A program made the position numbers and the translations under genes. This document shows, piece after piece, positions 33,695-42,419 of a stretch of 64,000 nt of DNA. The stretch comes from Motiliproteus sp036960175 (lineage in GTDB: Bacteria; Pseudomonadota; Gammaproteobacteria; Pseudomonadales; Balneatricaceae). The stretch is taken from assembly GCA_036960175.1 (NCBI GenBank), contig JBALWH010000017.1, positions 1 through 64,000 of the forward strand, read 5' to 3'. The first letter of the stretch is position 1, and each line of letters begins with the position of its first letter. Under the pieces are notes generated by a model. The model was not told the origin of the DNA and made no database searches. It saw only the letters and a program-made list of their open reading frames with translations.

Positions 33695-34387
33695 TCAGAA
33701 CGTCTGACTGGAGAATCGACTGTATTGCAGGGTTTCAGCGACTTCTGCTGCTTTCGCTGCTGATGCCATCTGTTTCAGCAGTACCAGCGCCGCCTGATAG
33801 CTGACTAAACTGCCATTGGAGGTGATGACATTGCCGTCGATCACCACATTGTTATCATGCTGCACATTCACCTGCGGATAACGCTTTTGTAGGCCTGATT
33901 CGCCACCAGCCCAGGTGGTTGCCTGTTTACCATTGAGTATTCCCGCCTGCGCCAGCAAATAGGCCCCCGAGCAATTACTCGCCATCCAGCTGGCGCTATT
34001 AGCACTGTGTTGAATAAAATCGATCAACTGTTGGTTGGCTAGTAGTGGTTCCATATCGTAGCTGGAGGTGACTATTAACGCATCTAACTCTGGGGCATCG
34101 CCGACCCATGCATCGACACCTAATACCAGGCCTTCTTCCGTGGTAATGGTCTTTTGGCGATTAACTGAAATGGTTATTGGGCGGTAGTCGCTGAACCAGG
34201 ACAGGCGGCTGGCGATGCCAAACACTTCCAGGGGGGCCGTGACATCGGAGGTCAGCACGCCATCGTAGACCAGTATGCCGATTCTTTTTTCTGCCGCCTG
34301 AGTGATTGCGGGTAGTAACAGGGAGAATGTAATCAGCATCAGACTCAGTACTTTTGTAGTTAACAGCAGTGGCTTTAGGTGTTTCAT
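33695..34387 (-). CDS. Exported DJ-1/PfpI-family protein
   Basis: A 230-residue protein with an N-terminal signal or anchor (residues 12-31) and a DJ-1/PfpI (GATase1-like) domain. IGILVYDGVLTSDVTAPLEVF opens the fold, and the nucleophile elbow is MASNCSGAYLLAQAG with its cysteine in place. The domain resembles the sensor half of GbdR-type AraC regulators but lacks a DNA-binding part and is exported. The ATG at 34387 has GAGGT upstream. It is divergent from a LysR gene that probably regulates it. Substrate unknown. Confidence 0.82.
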   Translation of the reverse strand: MKHLKPLLLTTKVLSLMLITFSLLLPAITQAAEKRIGILVYDGVLTSDVTAPLEVFGIASRLSWFSDYRPITISVNRQKTITTEEGLVLGVDAWVGDAPELDALIVTSSYDMEPLLANQQLIDFIQHSANSASWMASNCSGAYLLAQAGILNGKQATTWAGGESGLQKRYPQVNVQHDNNVVIDGNVITSNGSLVSYQAALVLLKQMASAAKAAEVAETLQYSRFSSQTF

Positions 34388-34503
34388 CAAGACCTCGGAT
34401 AATTTGGATTTAGAAGCTCAGCAAATGACAAAAGCCATTTTAAAGAAGTTGATTGCTGATAAAAGATCATTTATAAGATATCTAAAGTGAATAAAAATCA
34501 CTA

Positions 34504-35451
34504 ATGGTGTCTATGGATAAGATTAGAACGTTGCGTTTTTTTATTGCGACCCTGGACGGCGGCAGCTTTGTGTCTGCGGCCAAAACTTATGGCACAGACC
34601 CTTCTACGGTATCTAAAGCCATTCGGCGGCTGGAAGGGGATCTCGGTGTGCAGTTGATTCAACGCTCTACACGGCAATTGCAGTTAACGCCGGCAGGGCA
34701 ACGCTATGCACTCACGGTCAGACAGCTGTTGGATGATCTGCAGGGCTGTGAAGAACAGCTGAAAAACCAGAACAAATCAGCCTCCGGAACCTTAAAGCTC
34801 AATGTGCCTATGTCCTATGGGCGCCAGTATATTCGTCCGCTGATACCCGCATTCTGCCGTCAATACCCTGATATCGACGTGGAAATCCAGTTTGATGATG
34901 CCTATGTGGATATGATCGAGCAGGGTATCGATGTGTCCATCCGCAGCGGCTCCATGCAGGACAGCTCGCTGATCGCGCGACAGCTCAGCCCAATGGATTT
35001 TTTGATCTGTGCTAGTGAGGATTATTTGCGCCGTCGAGGGCGGCCAGTAACTATTGATGACTTGCCGCGACATAATTGGATTCGATTTCGCTTTAAGCAA
35101 ACCGGAAAGCTGTTTCCACTGATGTTCGAACACCAAGGGCAGGTACAGACGTTGAGTGTCGGACACCATTGCATTGTCAATGATAGTGATTCCATGGCCG
35201 AACTCTGTGCCGAGGGTATGGGGCTGACGCAGATTCCTCACTTTATCGCTAGAAACTGGATCAGGTCCGGTCAGCTTGTGACGCTTTTCCCCGCCATTCG
35301 TGAACCTTCTATGGGGGTCTATCTTTACTACCCCAAGAGAGAATTTCTTCCTACCAAGGTTAGGGTCTTTGTGGATTTTCTGGTTAATGCATTGGCGCAA
35401 CAGGGCGAGACACCAAAGCGCCTGTGGACTGAAGAATTGGCTGGTGTTTGA
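34504..35451 (+). CDS. LysR-family transcriptional regulator
   Basis: A 315-residue LysR protein of the CrgA/AaeR-like subgroup. The helix-turn-helix is SFVSAAKTYGTDPSTVSKAI at about residues 20-40. The effector domain has LKLNVPMSYGRQYIRPLIPAF and VDVSIRSG-type segments typical of this subgroup. A second in-frame ATG at 34513 is an equally good start. It is divergent from the DJ-1 gene, whose promoter it likely controls. No effector is predictable. Confidence 0.88.
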   Translation: MVSMDKIRTLRFFIATLDGGSFVSAAKTYGTDPSTVSKAIRRLEGDLGVQLIQRSTRQLQLTPAGQRYALTVRQLLDDLQGCEEQLKNQNKSASGTLKLNVPMSYGRQYIRPLIPAFCRQYPDIDVEIQFDDAYVDMIEQGIDVSIRSGSMQDSSLIARQLSPMDFLICASEDYLRRRGRPVTIDDLPRHNWIRFRFKQTGKLFPLMFEHQGQVQTLSVGHHCIVNDSDSMAELCAEGMGLTQIPHFIARNWIRSGQLVTLFPAIREPSMGVYLYYPKREFLPTKVRVFVDFLVNALAQQGETPKRLWTEELAGV

Positions 35452-35552
35452 GATATTTGTGTAAGGTGCAAATAGTTGAGTATATTTGTCGGGTAATGCT
35501 GCTATGCTGAAACAGTCAGTTATCTTTTACACCCTCTCTAGGTAGCCTCTTT

Positions 35553-35933
35553 GTGGAACTGAACAAAACCGGCCATACCGTTATAGATATGCAGCATCAG
35601 CGTATTTTGGAATGGTTTGAAAAACTGCAATCGATACCGGCTAATCAGCGCCTGGGTCCTTATGCAAAAGCGGTTCTGGATGACCTGCGTAACTACGTGA
35701 TTGAGCACTTTGAGTTAGAAGAACAAGTGATGAGTGAGTGCGATTTCCCGGATTCTGTACGGCATCAGCATTTGCATCAGCAACTGGGCGCACAAGTGGA
35801 AAGCTTCGTTCAAGATTATGAGAGTAGCGGGAGCCTGGCGCAGGATCTGCTTCTCGGTTTTTTGAAAGATTGGCTTATTCGCCATATCAATCAGGAAGAC
35901 GCGGTATTTTCTTCCTATCTGGAAGATCAGTAA
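35553..35933 (+). CDS. Bacteriohemerythrin
   Basis: A 126-residue four-helix O2-binding protein. The di-iron ligands are in place: HQ near residue 14, HFELEEQVM in helix 2, HQHLHQQL in helix 3 and HINQEDAVF in helix 4 (H, H-E, H-H, H-D). The start is GTG. It is single-domain with no fused signalling module. Such proteins store or sense O2 or iron. It is codirectional with the peroxiredoxin gene 104 bases downstream, which fits an oxidative-stress context. Confidence 0.9.
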   Translation: MELNKTGHTVIDMQHQRILEWFEKLQSIPANQRLGPYAKAVLDDLRNYVIEHFELEEQVMSECDFPDSVRHQHLHQQLGAQVESFVQDYESSGSLAQDLLLGFLKDWLIRHINQEDAVFSSYLEDQ

Positions 35934-36037
35934 CGACTTATTGGTAACTAGCAGCGGTGACTGATGAGCGCAGCAATGCTGCTCAGGCTGTTTGAGTGCT
36001 TAAACTATTCAGGGTTATGGATAAATAGGAGATTGAA

Positions 36038-36511
36038 ATGATTCAAGTAGGCGAAAAAATCCCAAGTGCAGCGATAACACGAGTGGATTCCAGAGGGCAG
36101 GAGTTGGTCACTACGGACCAGTTTTTTGCCGGTAGAAAAATATTGATGTTTGCCGTCCCTGGGGCCTTTACTCCCACCTGCTCTCAGGCGCACCTGCCGG
36201 GTTATGTGGTGTTGGCGGATCAACTGTTGGCAAAAGGCGTCGATGAAATAGCCTGCGTCTCTGTCAATGATGCGTTCGTTATGAAGGCATGGCGTGAAGC
36301 ACAAAATGCCGAAGCCATTACCATGCTTGCAGATGGCGGTGCCGGTTTTACTCAGGCTTTAGGATTGGATATGAAAACCGATGATTTTGGCGGTATCCGC
36401 TCGCAACGTTATGCCATGCTGGTTGATGATGGTGTGGTCACTGTACTCAACCTGGAAGCCCCCAAAAACTTTGAGGTGAGTAAGGCTGAAGCAATGCTGG
36501 CGGCCCTTTAG
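36038..36511 (+). CDS. Peroxiredoxin (Prx5/AhpE-like, thiol peroxidase)
   Basis: A 157-residue peroxidase. The peroxidatic cysteine is Cys48 in VPGAFTPTCSQAHLPGY, the Prx5-type signature, and ACVSVNDAFVMKAW follows. It lacks a fused glutaredoxin domain, so it needs an outside reductant such as glutathione/glutaredoxin or thioredoxin. A good GGAGATTG-type ribosome binding site lies before the ATG. It reduces H2O2 and alkyl hydroperoxides. Confidence 0.9.
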   Translation: MIQVGEKIPSAAITRVDSRGQELVTTDQFFAGRKILMFAVPGAFTPTCSQAHLPGYVVLADQLLAKGVDEIACVSVNDAFVMKAWREAQNAEAITMLADGGAGFTQALGLDMKTDDFGGIRSQRYAMLVDDGVVTVLNLEAPKNFEVSKAEAMLAAL

Positions 36512-36536
36512 GGGTGGCTATTATGCTCTCGGTCAG

Positions 36537-37883
36537 TTAATTCGATAGCGACAGATAAAGAGGGATGCCGCGGCGGTCGATCAGCAACAGCAGTTGCCTG
36601 GGATCGGTTGCTAAGGCTTGTCCAAATTGATCCAGGCTGTCGATGGTAATCCGATTCACCGATACGATACGGTCGTTTTTGCGCAATCCGGAAAAGGCGG
36701 CACGGCTGTTGGCTCGAATAGCAACGATCACCACGCCTTGTCCCCGAGCATTGTTTTCCAGTTGGGCACCAGCCAGTTGGTGATGATAACGACCGCCGTC
36801 ACTGACATTAGCTATTATTTCTTCCATATTGGCAGAGATAGTCATCAGCCGGCCATCTCTCAGTAGCGTCAGAGTGGCTGTGTTGCCAACCGACAAAATG
36901 CCAAGTTGCGAACGAAGCTGGGCCGTTTGCTTCACCTTTTTGTTGTTAACTTTTAGCACGATGTCGCCAGGTTTTATTCCTGCTCGTTCGGCAGCGGAAC
37001 CGCTAACTATCTGGGTGATAAGCACGCCTTTTTGGGTGGGCTTAAGAGCAAAAGCCTCGGCCAGATCTGGGGTCAGATCCTGCATGACGATCCCCAATAA
37101 TCCGCGCTTGATGTGCCCGTCCTTTTCCAGGTGAGCGGTCACTACTTGTGCCATATTGCTGGGAATAGCAAAGCCAATGCCTACGTTGCCACCGCCGGTA
37201 GCAATGATTGCAGTGTTGATGCCGACCAGTTCACCGCGCAGGTTAATCAGTGCACCACCGGAATTTCCCGGATTGATAGAGGCGTCGGTCTGGATAAAGT
37301 TTTCATAGCCTTCAATCCCCAGGCCGGAACGGCCAAGGGCGCTGACTATCCCCGTTGTGACGGTTTGACCTAAGCCAAAGGGGTTGCCGATAGCGATCAC
37401 AAAATCGCCTACTTCCAGTTGCTCGGAATCGGCCAGTTGCAGCGCCGTTAAATTGTCGGCTTTGACCTTCAGTAATGCCAGATCAACCTCCGGGTCACTG
37501 CCGATCAGTGTCGCCTGTAGTTGTCTGCCATCGGTCAGTGCTATTTTTATTTCATCGGCATTGTTGATGACGTGATGGTTAGTAATCACCAAACCTTTAC
37601 GGGCGTCGATAATGACCCCTGATCCAGCGCTTTGTGATCGCCTTTGTCGTTGTTGTGGGATATTAAAAAAACGCCGGAAAAAAGGATCGTGCAGCAATGG
37701 GTTATAGGAGCGTTGGCTGGTGAACGTCGAGATATTAACTACTGCCGGCGTCACTTTTTTTAGCAGTGGGGATAGGCTGGGGAGCTCTCTGCCTTGGGCG
37801 TCTGCCAGAGGTAATGCTGCTTGCGACGTGAGCGGATTAAATAGCAGCGTGAGGGTAAATAGCAGCAGGGAGGCCGTCTTCAT
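36537..37883 (-). CDS. degQ: DegQ/HtrA-family periplasmic serine protease (copy 1)
   Basis: A 448-residue exported protease-chaperone. The signal peptide ends TSQA at residue 21. The catalytic triad is His104 (LVITNHHVI), Asp134 (DPEVDLALLK) and Ser208 (INPGNSGGALINL). Two PDZ domains follow, with GIVMQDLTPDLAEAF and a shorter second PDZ near the end. Architecture matches DegQ/DegP. A paralogue lies at 57999-59294, about 21 kb away on the same strand. Next to the small heat shock gene it fits envelope protein quality control. Confidence 0.93.
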   Translation of the reverse strand: MKTASLLLFTLTLLFNPLTSQAALPLADAQGRELPSLSPLLKKVTPAVVNISTFTSQRSYNPLLHDPFFRRFFNIPQQRQRRSQSAGSGVIIDARKGLVITNHHVINNADEIKIALTDGRQLQATLIGSDPEVDLALLKVKADNLTALQLADSEQLEVGDFVIAIGNPFGLGQTVTTGIVSALGRSGLGIEGYENFIQTDASINPGNSGGALINLRGELVGINTAIIATGGGNVGIGFAIPSNMAQVVTAHLEKDGHIKRGLLGIVMQDLTPDLAEAFALKPTQKGVLITQIVSGSAAERAGIKPGDIVLKVNNKKVKQTAQLRSQLGILSVGNTATLTLLRDGRLMTISANMEEIIANVSDGGRYHHQLAGAQLENNARGQGVVIVAIRANSRAAFSGLRKNDRIVSVNRITIDSLDQFGQALATDPRQLLLLIDRRGIPLYLSLSN

Positions 37884-37981
37884 GGTTTTCTCCAGCGGGA
37901 TTGTTGGTCGTACTCGCTTGAGCTTTTGATCAGAAAGTCTAGGTCGGGTTCAATGCTTTTAGTGTCGAAAAATTTGATTGT

Positions 37982-38016
37982 AGTACCGGTGGCTGGCCAA
38001 ACCAGCCACCGGTACT
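37982..38016. terminator. Perfect 15-bp hairpin between ibpA and degQ
   Basis: AGTACCGGTGGCTGG and its exact complement flank a 5-base loop. It begins 16 bases after the minus-strand hsp20 stop. Read on that strand it is followed by ACAATCAAATTTTTC, a weak T tract. It most likely terminates hsp20 mRNA and separates it from degQ. Confidence 0.65.
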
Positions 38017-38031
38017 GTTATAAGTCTAGTA

Positions 38032-38469
38032 TCAAGATTCCAGTAAGGTGGCACCGTTACTGATTTCAATTTTACGTGGTTTCATGGCTTCCGGTATTTC
38101 ACGTTCCAGTTCCACGTGCAGCAGTCCGTTTTCGATCGCGGCGGATACCACTCTTACATAGTCGGCCAGTTGGAAGCGGCGTTCGAAACCGCGCTCTGCG
38201 ATGCCCTGGTAGAGAAAGGTTCGGTCGTCATTTTCTTTGCCTTTAATACCTTTGATAATCAGGGTGTTGGCCTGGCTTTGAATGTCCATGTCGGCATCGG
38301 AAAAACCGGCAACGGCCATAGTGATTCGGTACTTGTTCTCGTCCAGCAACTCAATGTTGTAGGGCGGATAGCCATTTTGGCTATTGGTATTGGAGGCGTT
38401 TTCAATCAGGTTGGCAAGACGGTCAAAACCAACGGATGAGCGGTACAGTGGGGCAAAATCAATATGCAT
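38032..38469 (-). CDS. ibpA: Small heat shock protein Hsp20 (IbpA-like)
   Basis: A 145-residue alpha-crystallin-domain chaperone. The N-terminus DFAPLYRSSVGFDRLANLIE and YNIELLDENKYRITMAVAGF are IbpA hallmarks. The crystallin domain ends with GLLHVELEREIPEAMKPRKI, and the C-terminal IEI tripeptide is the IxI motif for oligomer contacts. It holds unfolded proteins for DnaK/ClpB. Upstream are a sigma-32 promoter and an RNA thermometer (separate entries). Confidence 0.94.
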   Translation of the reverse strand: MHIDFAPLYRSSVGFDRLANLIENASNTNSQNGYPPYNIELLDENKYRITMAVAGFSDADMDIQSQANTLIIKGIKGKENDDRTFLYQGIAERGFERRFQLADYVRVVSAAIENGLLHVELEREIPEAMKPRKIEISNGATLLES

Positions 38470-38551
38470 GATTATATCCTCAAAAGAGCAATATTTTGAT
38501 GTGTCCTTCTTGGGAACGGACGTTAATTAGCGGTTCCTGTCGGCAACCGCT
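38470..38551 (-). promoter_or_regulatory. ROSE-like RNA thermometer in the ibpA 5' UTR
   Basis: On the minus strand the bases just before the start read TTGCTC-TTTT-GAGGA (38491-38477). TTGCT pairs with the Shine-Dalgarno AGGA leaving one unpaired G, which is the defining feature of ROSE elements (UYGCU opposite the ribosome site). A second, perfect 13-bp hairpin (38523-38535 with 38545-38557) lies at the 5' end of the predicted leader. Leader length about 80 bases is normal for ROSE. Heat should melt the helix and allow translation. Confidence 0.72.
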
Positions 38552-38558
38552 AATTAAG

Positions 38559-38586
38559 ATATGGGTATGGGAAAATAAAATTCAAG
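38559..38586 (-). promoter_or_regulatory. Sigma-32 heat-shock promoter of ibpA
   Basis: On the minus strand CTTGAA (38586-38581) and CCCATAT (38565-38559) are separated by 15 bases, matching the sigma-32 consensus CTTGAA and CCCCATNT in sequence and spacing. It lies about 90 bases upstream of the ibpA start. This predicts transcription beginning near 38551. Confidence 0.72.
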
Positions 38587-38660
38587 CCAAAGATAGTGAG
38601 CTTTTTAGTGTTGGATACCGTCTTGATGATTTGGTTAGCCAACTAGGTGACTGAAAAGTA

Positions 38661-39428
38661 TCAGATAAAAAATAACTCGGTAATTCCTTCGTAAGATAGT
38701 TTTACCCCAGTGGCGAATAGTAGGCTGTAGCAGATTAGATAGAACCAGAATTCCTTGATTCGGTGGTGCAGGTACATGCCCAGATAGACGCCCACCGGTG
38801 CCAGCGCCACCAGCATTAAAGACGTCATCAGGTTACTGGACTCAAATAACCCGAGCACCGCATATGGCACCAGCTTGGCGTAATTTACTACCGCAAAAAA
38901 GATCACCGTGGTACCAGCAAACAGTGTTTTATCCATCTTTTGTGGCAACAGATAGATATTAATAGGTGGCCCGCCAGCATGCACGCTAAAGCTGGTGAAT
39001 CCTGCCAGGGTGCCCCAGAAACTGCCGGTGACTGGGTTGGCTAGAGTTGCTTTTTCCGGGACTTTGCGTAATTTTTTAAACCAGTAATTAAGGGTGAACG
39101 TAACCGCAATGGCGCCGATCAGCAATTTAATATGTTGCTCTGACAGGTAGTGAAAACTAAGTGCTCCTATGCCAATACCAACAACCGCTGAAGGTAAAAT
39201 CACCTTTAGGTTGTTGGTGTCATAAGTGCCTCGAAATCCCCAGAGTCCAACCAAATCCATGACACATAAAATAGGTAGCATGATGGCGGCAGCCTGAAAT
39301 GGACTGATCACCAATGACATAATGGGAACGGCAAGTATGCCTAGACCTCCTCCCATGCCGCCTTTGGAGATGCCGACGATCAGTACCGCAGGAATAGCGG
39401 CAAGGTAAAAATAGGGATCGGTAATCAC
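38661..39428 (-). CDS. TauE/SafE-family sulfite/anion exporter-like membrane protein
   Basis: About 255 residues with eight membrane segments. The repeat motifs GISKGGMGGGLGIL in the first half and GSFWGTLAGFTSFSVHAGGPPINIYLLPQ in the second are diagnostic of TauE/SafE (DUF81). The family exports sulfoacetate, sulfite or related anions; the substrate here is unknown. The frame opens with a TTG at 39455 that has no ribosome site; an AGGAG sits 12 bases before the GTG at 39428, chosen here. Start uncertain. Confidence 0.83.
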   Translation of the reverse strand: MITDPYFYLAAIPAVLIVGISKGGMGGGLGILAVPIMSLVISPFQAAAIMLPILCVMDLVGLWGFRGTYDTNNLKVILPSAVVGIGIGALSFHYLSEQHIKLLIGAIAVTFTLNYWFKKLRKVPEKATLANPVTGSFWGTLAGFTSFSVHAGGPPINIYLLPQKMDKTLFAGTTVIFFAVVNYAKLVPYAVLGLFESSNLMTSLMLVALAPVGVYLGMYLHHRIKEFWFYLICYSLLFATGVKLSYEGITELFFI

Positions 39429-39593
39429 GGCAGCGTAGAACTCCTGATAATGCAAGGGCAGAGTTTAGCGCTGGCTAGGGTGGGAAGTATATCCAGAACG
39501 ATCAAATAGAGCGCTAGCATAGGCAATCCTTAGATTGCCGTTTATGAGCAGCCTGGCTGAATGAACTTATCCTAGGCAGGACTGCAAGTGCGA

Positions 39594-39968
39594 CTACTGT
39601 TGGCAAGGATAGGCTTGGCGTAGAGCCTGTACTGTTAATATTGATTCGTTTTGATGTAATCGCTGTGGGTTCTGTTGCAAATAATCCACCACTAGTTTGG
39701 CCGTTTCAGAGTGGCTCAACCGCTGTGAGCCGAGGCAAAAGTAGGCTTCGCTAGCATTTTTTTCCTCATAGAGCCGATTAACCTCACGAACCCCCTGTAA
39801 CAGGCCAAAGCAGTATGATATTGCGGCACGTTGCGTGGACATGCTGAGGTTTGCGGCAGGCTTGACCGCGTGCTTACAGCGCTGCAGCAAATAATTGCCA
39901 TCCGCCATCGCCTCGATGCTGCTGGAAGCGGTGATCACGATCAACAGAATGCGAATTATCCGGATCAT
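39594..39968 (-). CDS. Rap1a/Tai-family periplasmic protein
   Basis: A 124-residue exported protein with a signal peptide (residues 1-22, ending EAMA). The mature part has NYLLQRCKHAV, AISYCFGLLQGV, YFCLGSQRL and a final VVDYLQQNPQ...ALRQAYPC. This four-cysteine layout is the Rap1a/Tai fold, known from immunity proteins for type VI amidase effectors and from many orphan homologues. No effector or T6SS gene is nearby, so immunity is not implied. AAGGA precedes the ATG. Confidence 0.72.
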   Translation of the reverse strand: MIRIIRILLIVITASSSIEAMADGNYLLQRCKHAVKPAANLSMSTQRAAISYCFGLLQGVREVNRLYEEKNASEAYFCLGSQRLSHSETAKLVVDYLQQNPQRLHQNESILTVQALRQAYPCQQ

Positions 39969-40121
39969 TGCTTTTCCTTTGTTCTTTTTATGAGCATGTT
40001 TAAGGTGTTTAATGCACTATCTGACAAAAATAATTAACAGTCATCGCTGTAACTGTCAAATAGTTGCTTGATTCGACTACATTATAATAATGAAAACGCC
40101 GGATGTTGCAGGGGATGCAAA

Positions 40122-41168
40122 ATGGCCAAGATCGCCCTTTTTTTCTTATTAGAACACACCAGTTTGCCAGAAAACTTTGGTATGAAACTGTCGACCGAGT
40201 CGACGGCGTCTTTATACGACAACGTGATGCGAGATATAAGCCTGACCAAGCTGGCCTATACCGAAAGCACGGCCTACTGTATACGACTCTATAAGAAACC
40301 CTATAACCGAGATGTCCTGGTGATCGTCAAGGACCTGGATTACCACACCGGCGGTAACTTGGTGGATTCCTGCTGTAAGCAAGCGGCTAAGATCTTGGAG
40401 TACAAGGGGACTAAGCCTTTTTACCACGAAGATTACTTATACCGCGCGATGTGGCTGCCACGGGGCGTTCAGAAACATGAATTCGATACCATGGTGAATT
40501 CCTTCAGCGGCAATGCCGACGTCGAGGCTGGCAGGCTGGCACGGCTGAATAGTCGCGGTAGTTGGATTATGGATCATCCCGATGGTTACATTTTCGGTTC
40601 CAAAAATGAAACCGATTTTCTCCGCAGTCTGGTGTTTTACAGTCTGGCGATGGCTAATAATCACCATCTGAGTGATAGCCTGAATCGCTTATCGAATGCC
40701 ATGGGTACTCGCGGTGATCAGGTAGAGGGTATGCTCAGCGATATTCAGCGCTTTAAGGGTAGCTACTATTTCAGAAATCCAGTTAAACCCAGTCAACGCA
40801 TGGACTATTGTGAGTACGAGCATCTAGCCCAGCGTTTCAAATTTGCCGAGATCGAGCAGATGTTAGCGGATAAGCTGCAAGCAGCTACTGCTTTGTTGCA
40901 GTTAAGTCATAGTGGCGCTGATCATTCTTTACATCATCGCGCCTCAAAAACGATGAAAGCTGATAAGCGCTATGCTTCCACATCCGCAGATAGTCACTCA
41001 GAGCCGTCCAGTAATTTCAGTCGCATGTTGATGGTTGCTATCCTATTGGTTGCCTTACTTGCTGGTGCTGCGGCGCTGTTTTTGGGTGGCGATGAAACAG
41101 CGCAGTTAATTCGAGGATGGTTTGGAATGATCGCGGCAGTCGATGGTGGTCGTGCTTCCTCGGGTTAA
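40122..41168 (+). CDS. Tail-anchored protein, unknown function
   Basis: A 348-residue protein of no family I recognise. Residues 1-285 are soluble, with an unusually Tyr/Asp-rich middle (VLVIVKDLDYHTGGNLVDSC and HPDGYIFGSKNETDFLR). A Ser/His/Lys-rich linker leads to one membrane helix near residues 300-322 (MLMVAILLVALLAGAAALFLG), leaving a short tail. The ATG at 40122 has GGGGATG upstream. Its 3' end overlaps the start of a hybrid frame that runs into the frmA remnant, suggesting that an old deletion joined the two loci. Confidence 0.68.
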   Translation: MAKIALFFLLEHTSLPENFGMKLSTESTASLYDNVMRDISLTKLAYTESTAYCIRLYKKPYNRDVLVIVKDLDYHTGGNLVDSCCKQAAKILEYKGTKPFYHEDYLYRAMWLPRGVQKHEFDTMVNSFSGNADVEAGRLARLNSRGSWIMDHPDGYIFGSKNETDFLRSLVFYSLAMANNHHLSDSLNRLSNAMGTRGDQVEGMLSDIQRFKGSYYFRNPVKPSQRMDYCEYEHLAQRFKFAEIEQMLADKLQAATALLQLSHSGADHSLHHRASKTMKADKRYASTSADSHSEPSSNFSRMLMVAILLVALLAGAAALFLGGDETAQLIRGWFGMIAAVDGGRASSG

Positions 41169-41282
41169 TCTTTTCGTTGTTAGCGTTATCTTCATGGTGG
41201 ATCGCGGCATTCTACCCCGCTCTATTGGTAACCAACACTATTCATCGTACTCAAGTTAGATCTGCGACGGATTTGGGAATGA

Positions 41283-41386
41283 TTGATGAAATCCAGCGCG
41301 GCTGTCGCCTGGGCTTTGAAGATATCAGTCATGCCTTTGATTTGATGCACGAAGGAAAAAACATTAGCGCAGTGATTTTATTCTGA
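41283..41386 (+). pseudogene. frmA: 3' remnant of S-(hydroxymethyl)glutathione dehydrogenase
   Basis: The last 34 codons encode a peptide ending LGFEDISHAFDLMHEGKNIS-AVILF. This is the highly conserved C-terminus of class III alcohol dehydrogenase (FrmA/AdhC). The frame is open back to 41117 but the upstream part encodes an unrelated hydrophobic segment (SLLALSSWWIAAFYPALLV). More than 300 residues of the enzyme are missing. It directly precedes frmB, the usual partner gene. An intact copy must exist elsewhere if the pathway works. Confidence 0.85.
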
Positions 41387-41425
41387 TCTGAGTGTTCATC
41401 TTTAAGAGTCTAGAAGGATCTGGAT

Positions 41426-42268
41426 ATGTTAAAAAAATTATCAGAAAGTCGCTGCTTTGAAGGACGACAACTGCAATGCCAGCATCGATCCCAGGCGCTG
41501 GCCTGTGATATGCAATTCTCTGTTTATTTACCCCCGGATGCCGATGTAGGCCCCGTGCCTGTGCTCTACTGGCTATCGGGATTGACCTGCAACGATGAAA
41601 ATTTCGTTGCTAAAGCGGGGGCTCAGCGCATCGCCGCAGAATTGGGTCTGGCCATACTTTGCCCCGATACTAGCCCCAGAGGGGTGGGCTTGCCCGGTGA
41701 AGATGATGACTGGGATTTCGGATCCGGCGCGGGGTTTTATCTCGATGCCACCCGTGCGCCCTGGTGTGATCACTACCGCATGTATGATTATGTGGTGAAT
41801 GAACTGCCAGCGCTGACGGAGACCTTTCTTCCACTGGATGGACGTAGACGTGCGATATCCGGTCACTCCATGGGAGGCCATGGCGCGTTGGTCTGCGGTC
41901 TCAGAAACCCCGGTTGTTATCGCTCGATCTCAGCCTTTGCACCTATCGTGTCGCCGTCCAGTTGTCCTTGGGGGCAGAAAGCGTTCAGCAATTATCTGGG
42001 CGAGGATCAACAAGCCTGGAAGGCATATGATAGCTGCGAATTGATTGCTCAGGCTGCGGTGCATCGGCCTCTGTTGATTGATCAGGGCCTGAAAGACCCA
42101 TTTCTGGAGCAGCAACTAAGACCGCATTTACTCGAACGGGTCTGTGAAGAAACTGGCTATCCGCTGATTCTGCGGCTGCAGGACGGCTATGATCATAGCT
42201 ATTACTTCATCGCCAGCTTTATCGAGGACCACCTGCGGTTCCACGCTCGCCACCTGGGTTTGCTATAA
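41426..42268 (+). CDS. frmB: S-formylglutathione hydrolase
   Basis: A 280-residue esterase-D-type alpha/beta hydrolase that splits S-formylglutathione into glutathione and formate, the second step of glutathione-dependent formaldehyde oxidation. The nucleophile is Ser148 in SGHSMGGHGAL. YWLSGLTCNDENFVAKAGAQ and CPDTSPRG are family signatures, and the catalytic His is in DGYDHSYYF. It is intact although the upstream dehydrogenase is only a remnant. It may use formaldehyde released by the demethylation operon at 19-25 kb. Confidence 0.94.
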   Translation: MLKKLSESRCFEGRQLQCQHRSQALACDMQFSVYLPPDADVGPVPVLYWLSGLTCNDENFVAKAGAQRIAAELGLAILCPDTSPRGVGLPGEDDDWDFGSGAGFYLDATRAPWCDHYRMYDYVVNELPALTETFLPLDGRRRAISGHSMGGHGALVCGLRNPGCYRSISAFAPIVSPSSCPWGQKAFSNYLGEDQQAWKAYDSCELIAQAAVHRPLLIDQGLKDPFLEQQLRPHLLERVCEETGYPLILRLQDGYDHSYYFIASFIEDHLRFHARHLGLL

Positions 42269-42419
42269 CTCGCCACTTAGGTTTGCTACAAGCAGGAACT
42301 CGCTTGGGATCAATAATCTCCCTTGTCGCTAAAGCAAAGCAGATAGCGGTTAATCTGCAGTCATTAGTCCGATAAACTGTGCTCCTCTATTCACAAGCTT
42401 ACCTAGGTTTAAACTCTTC

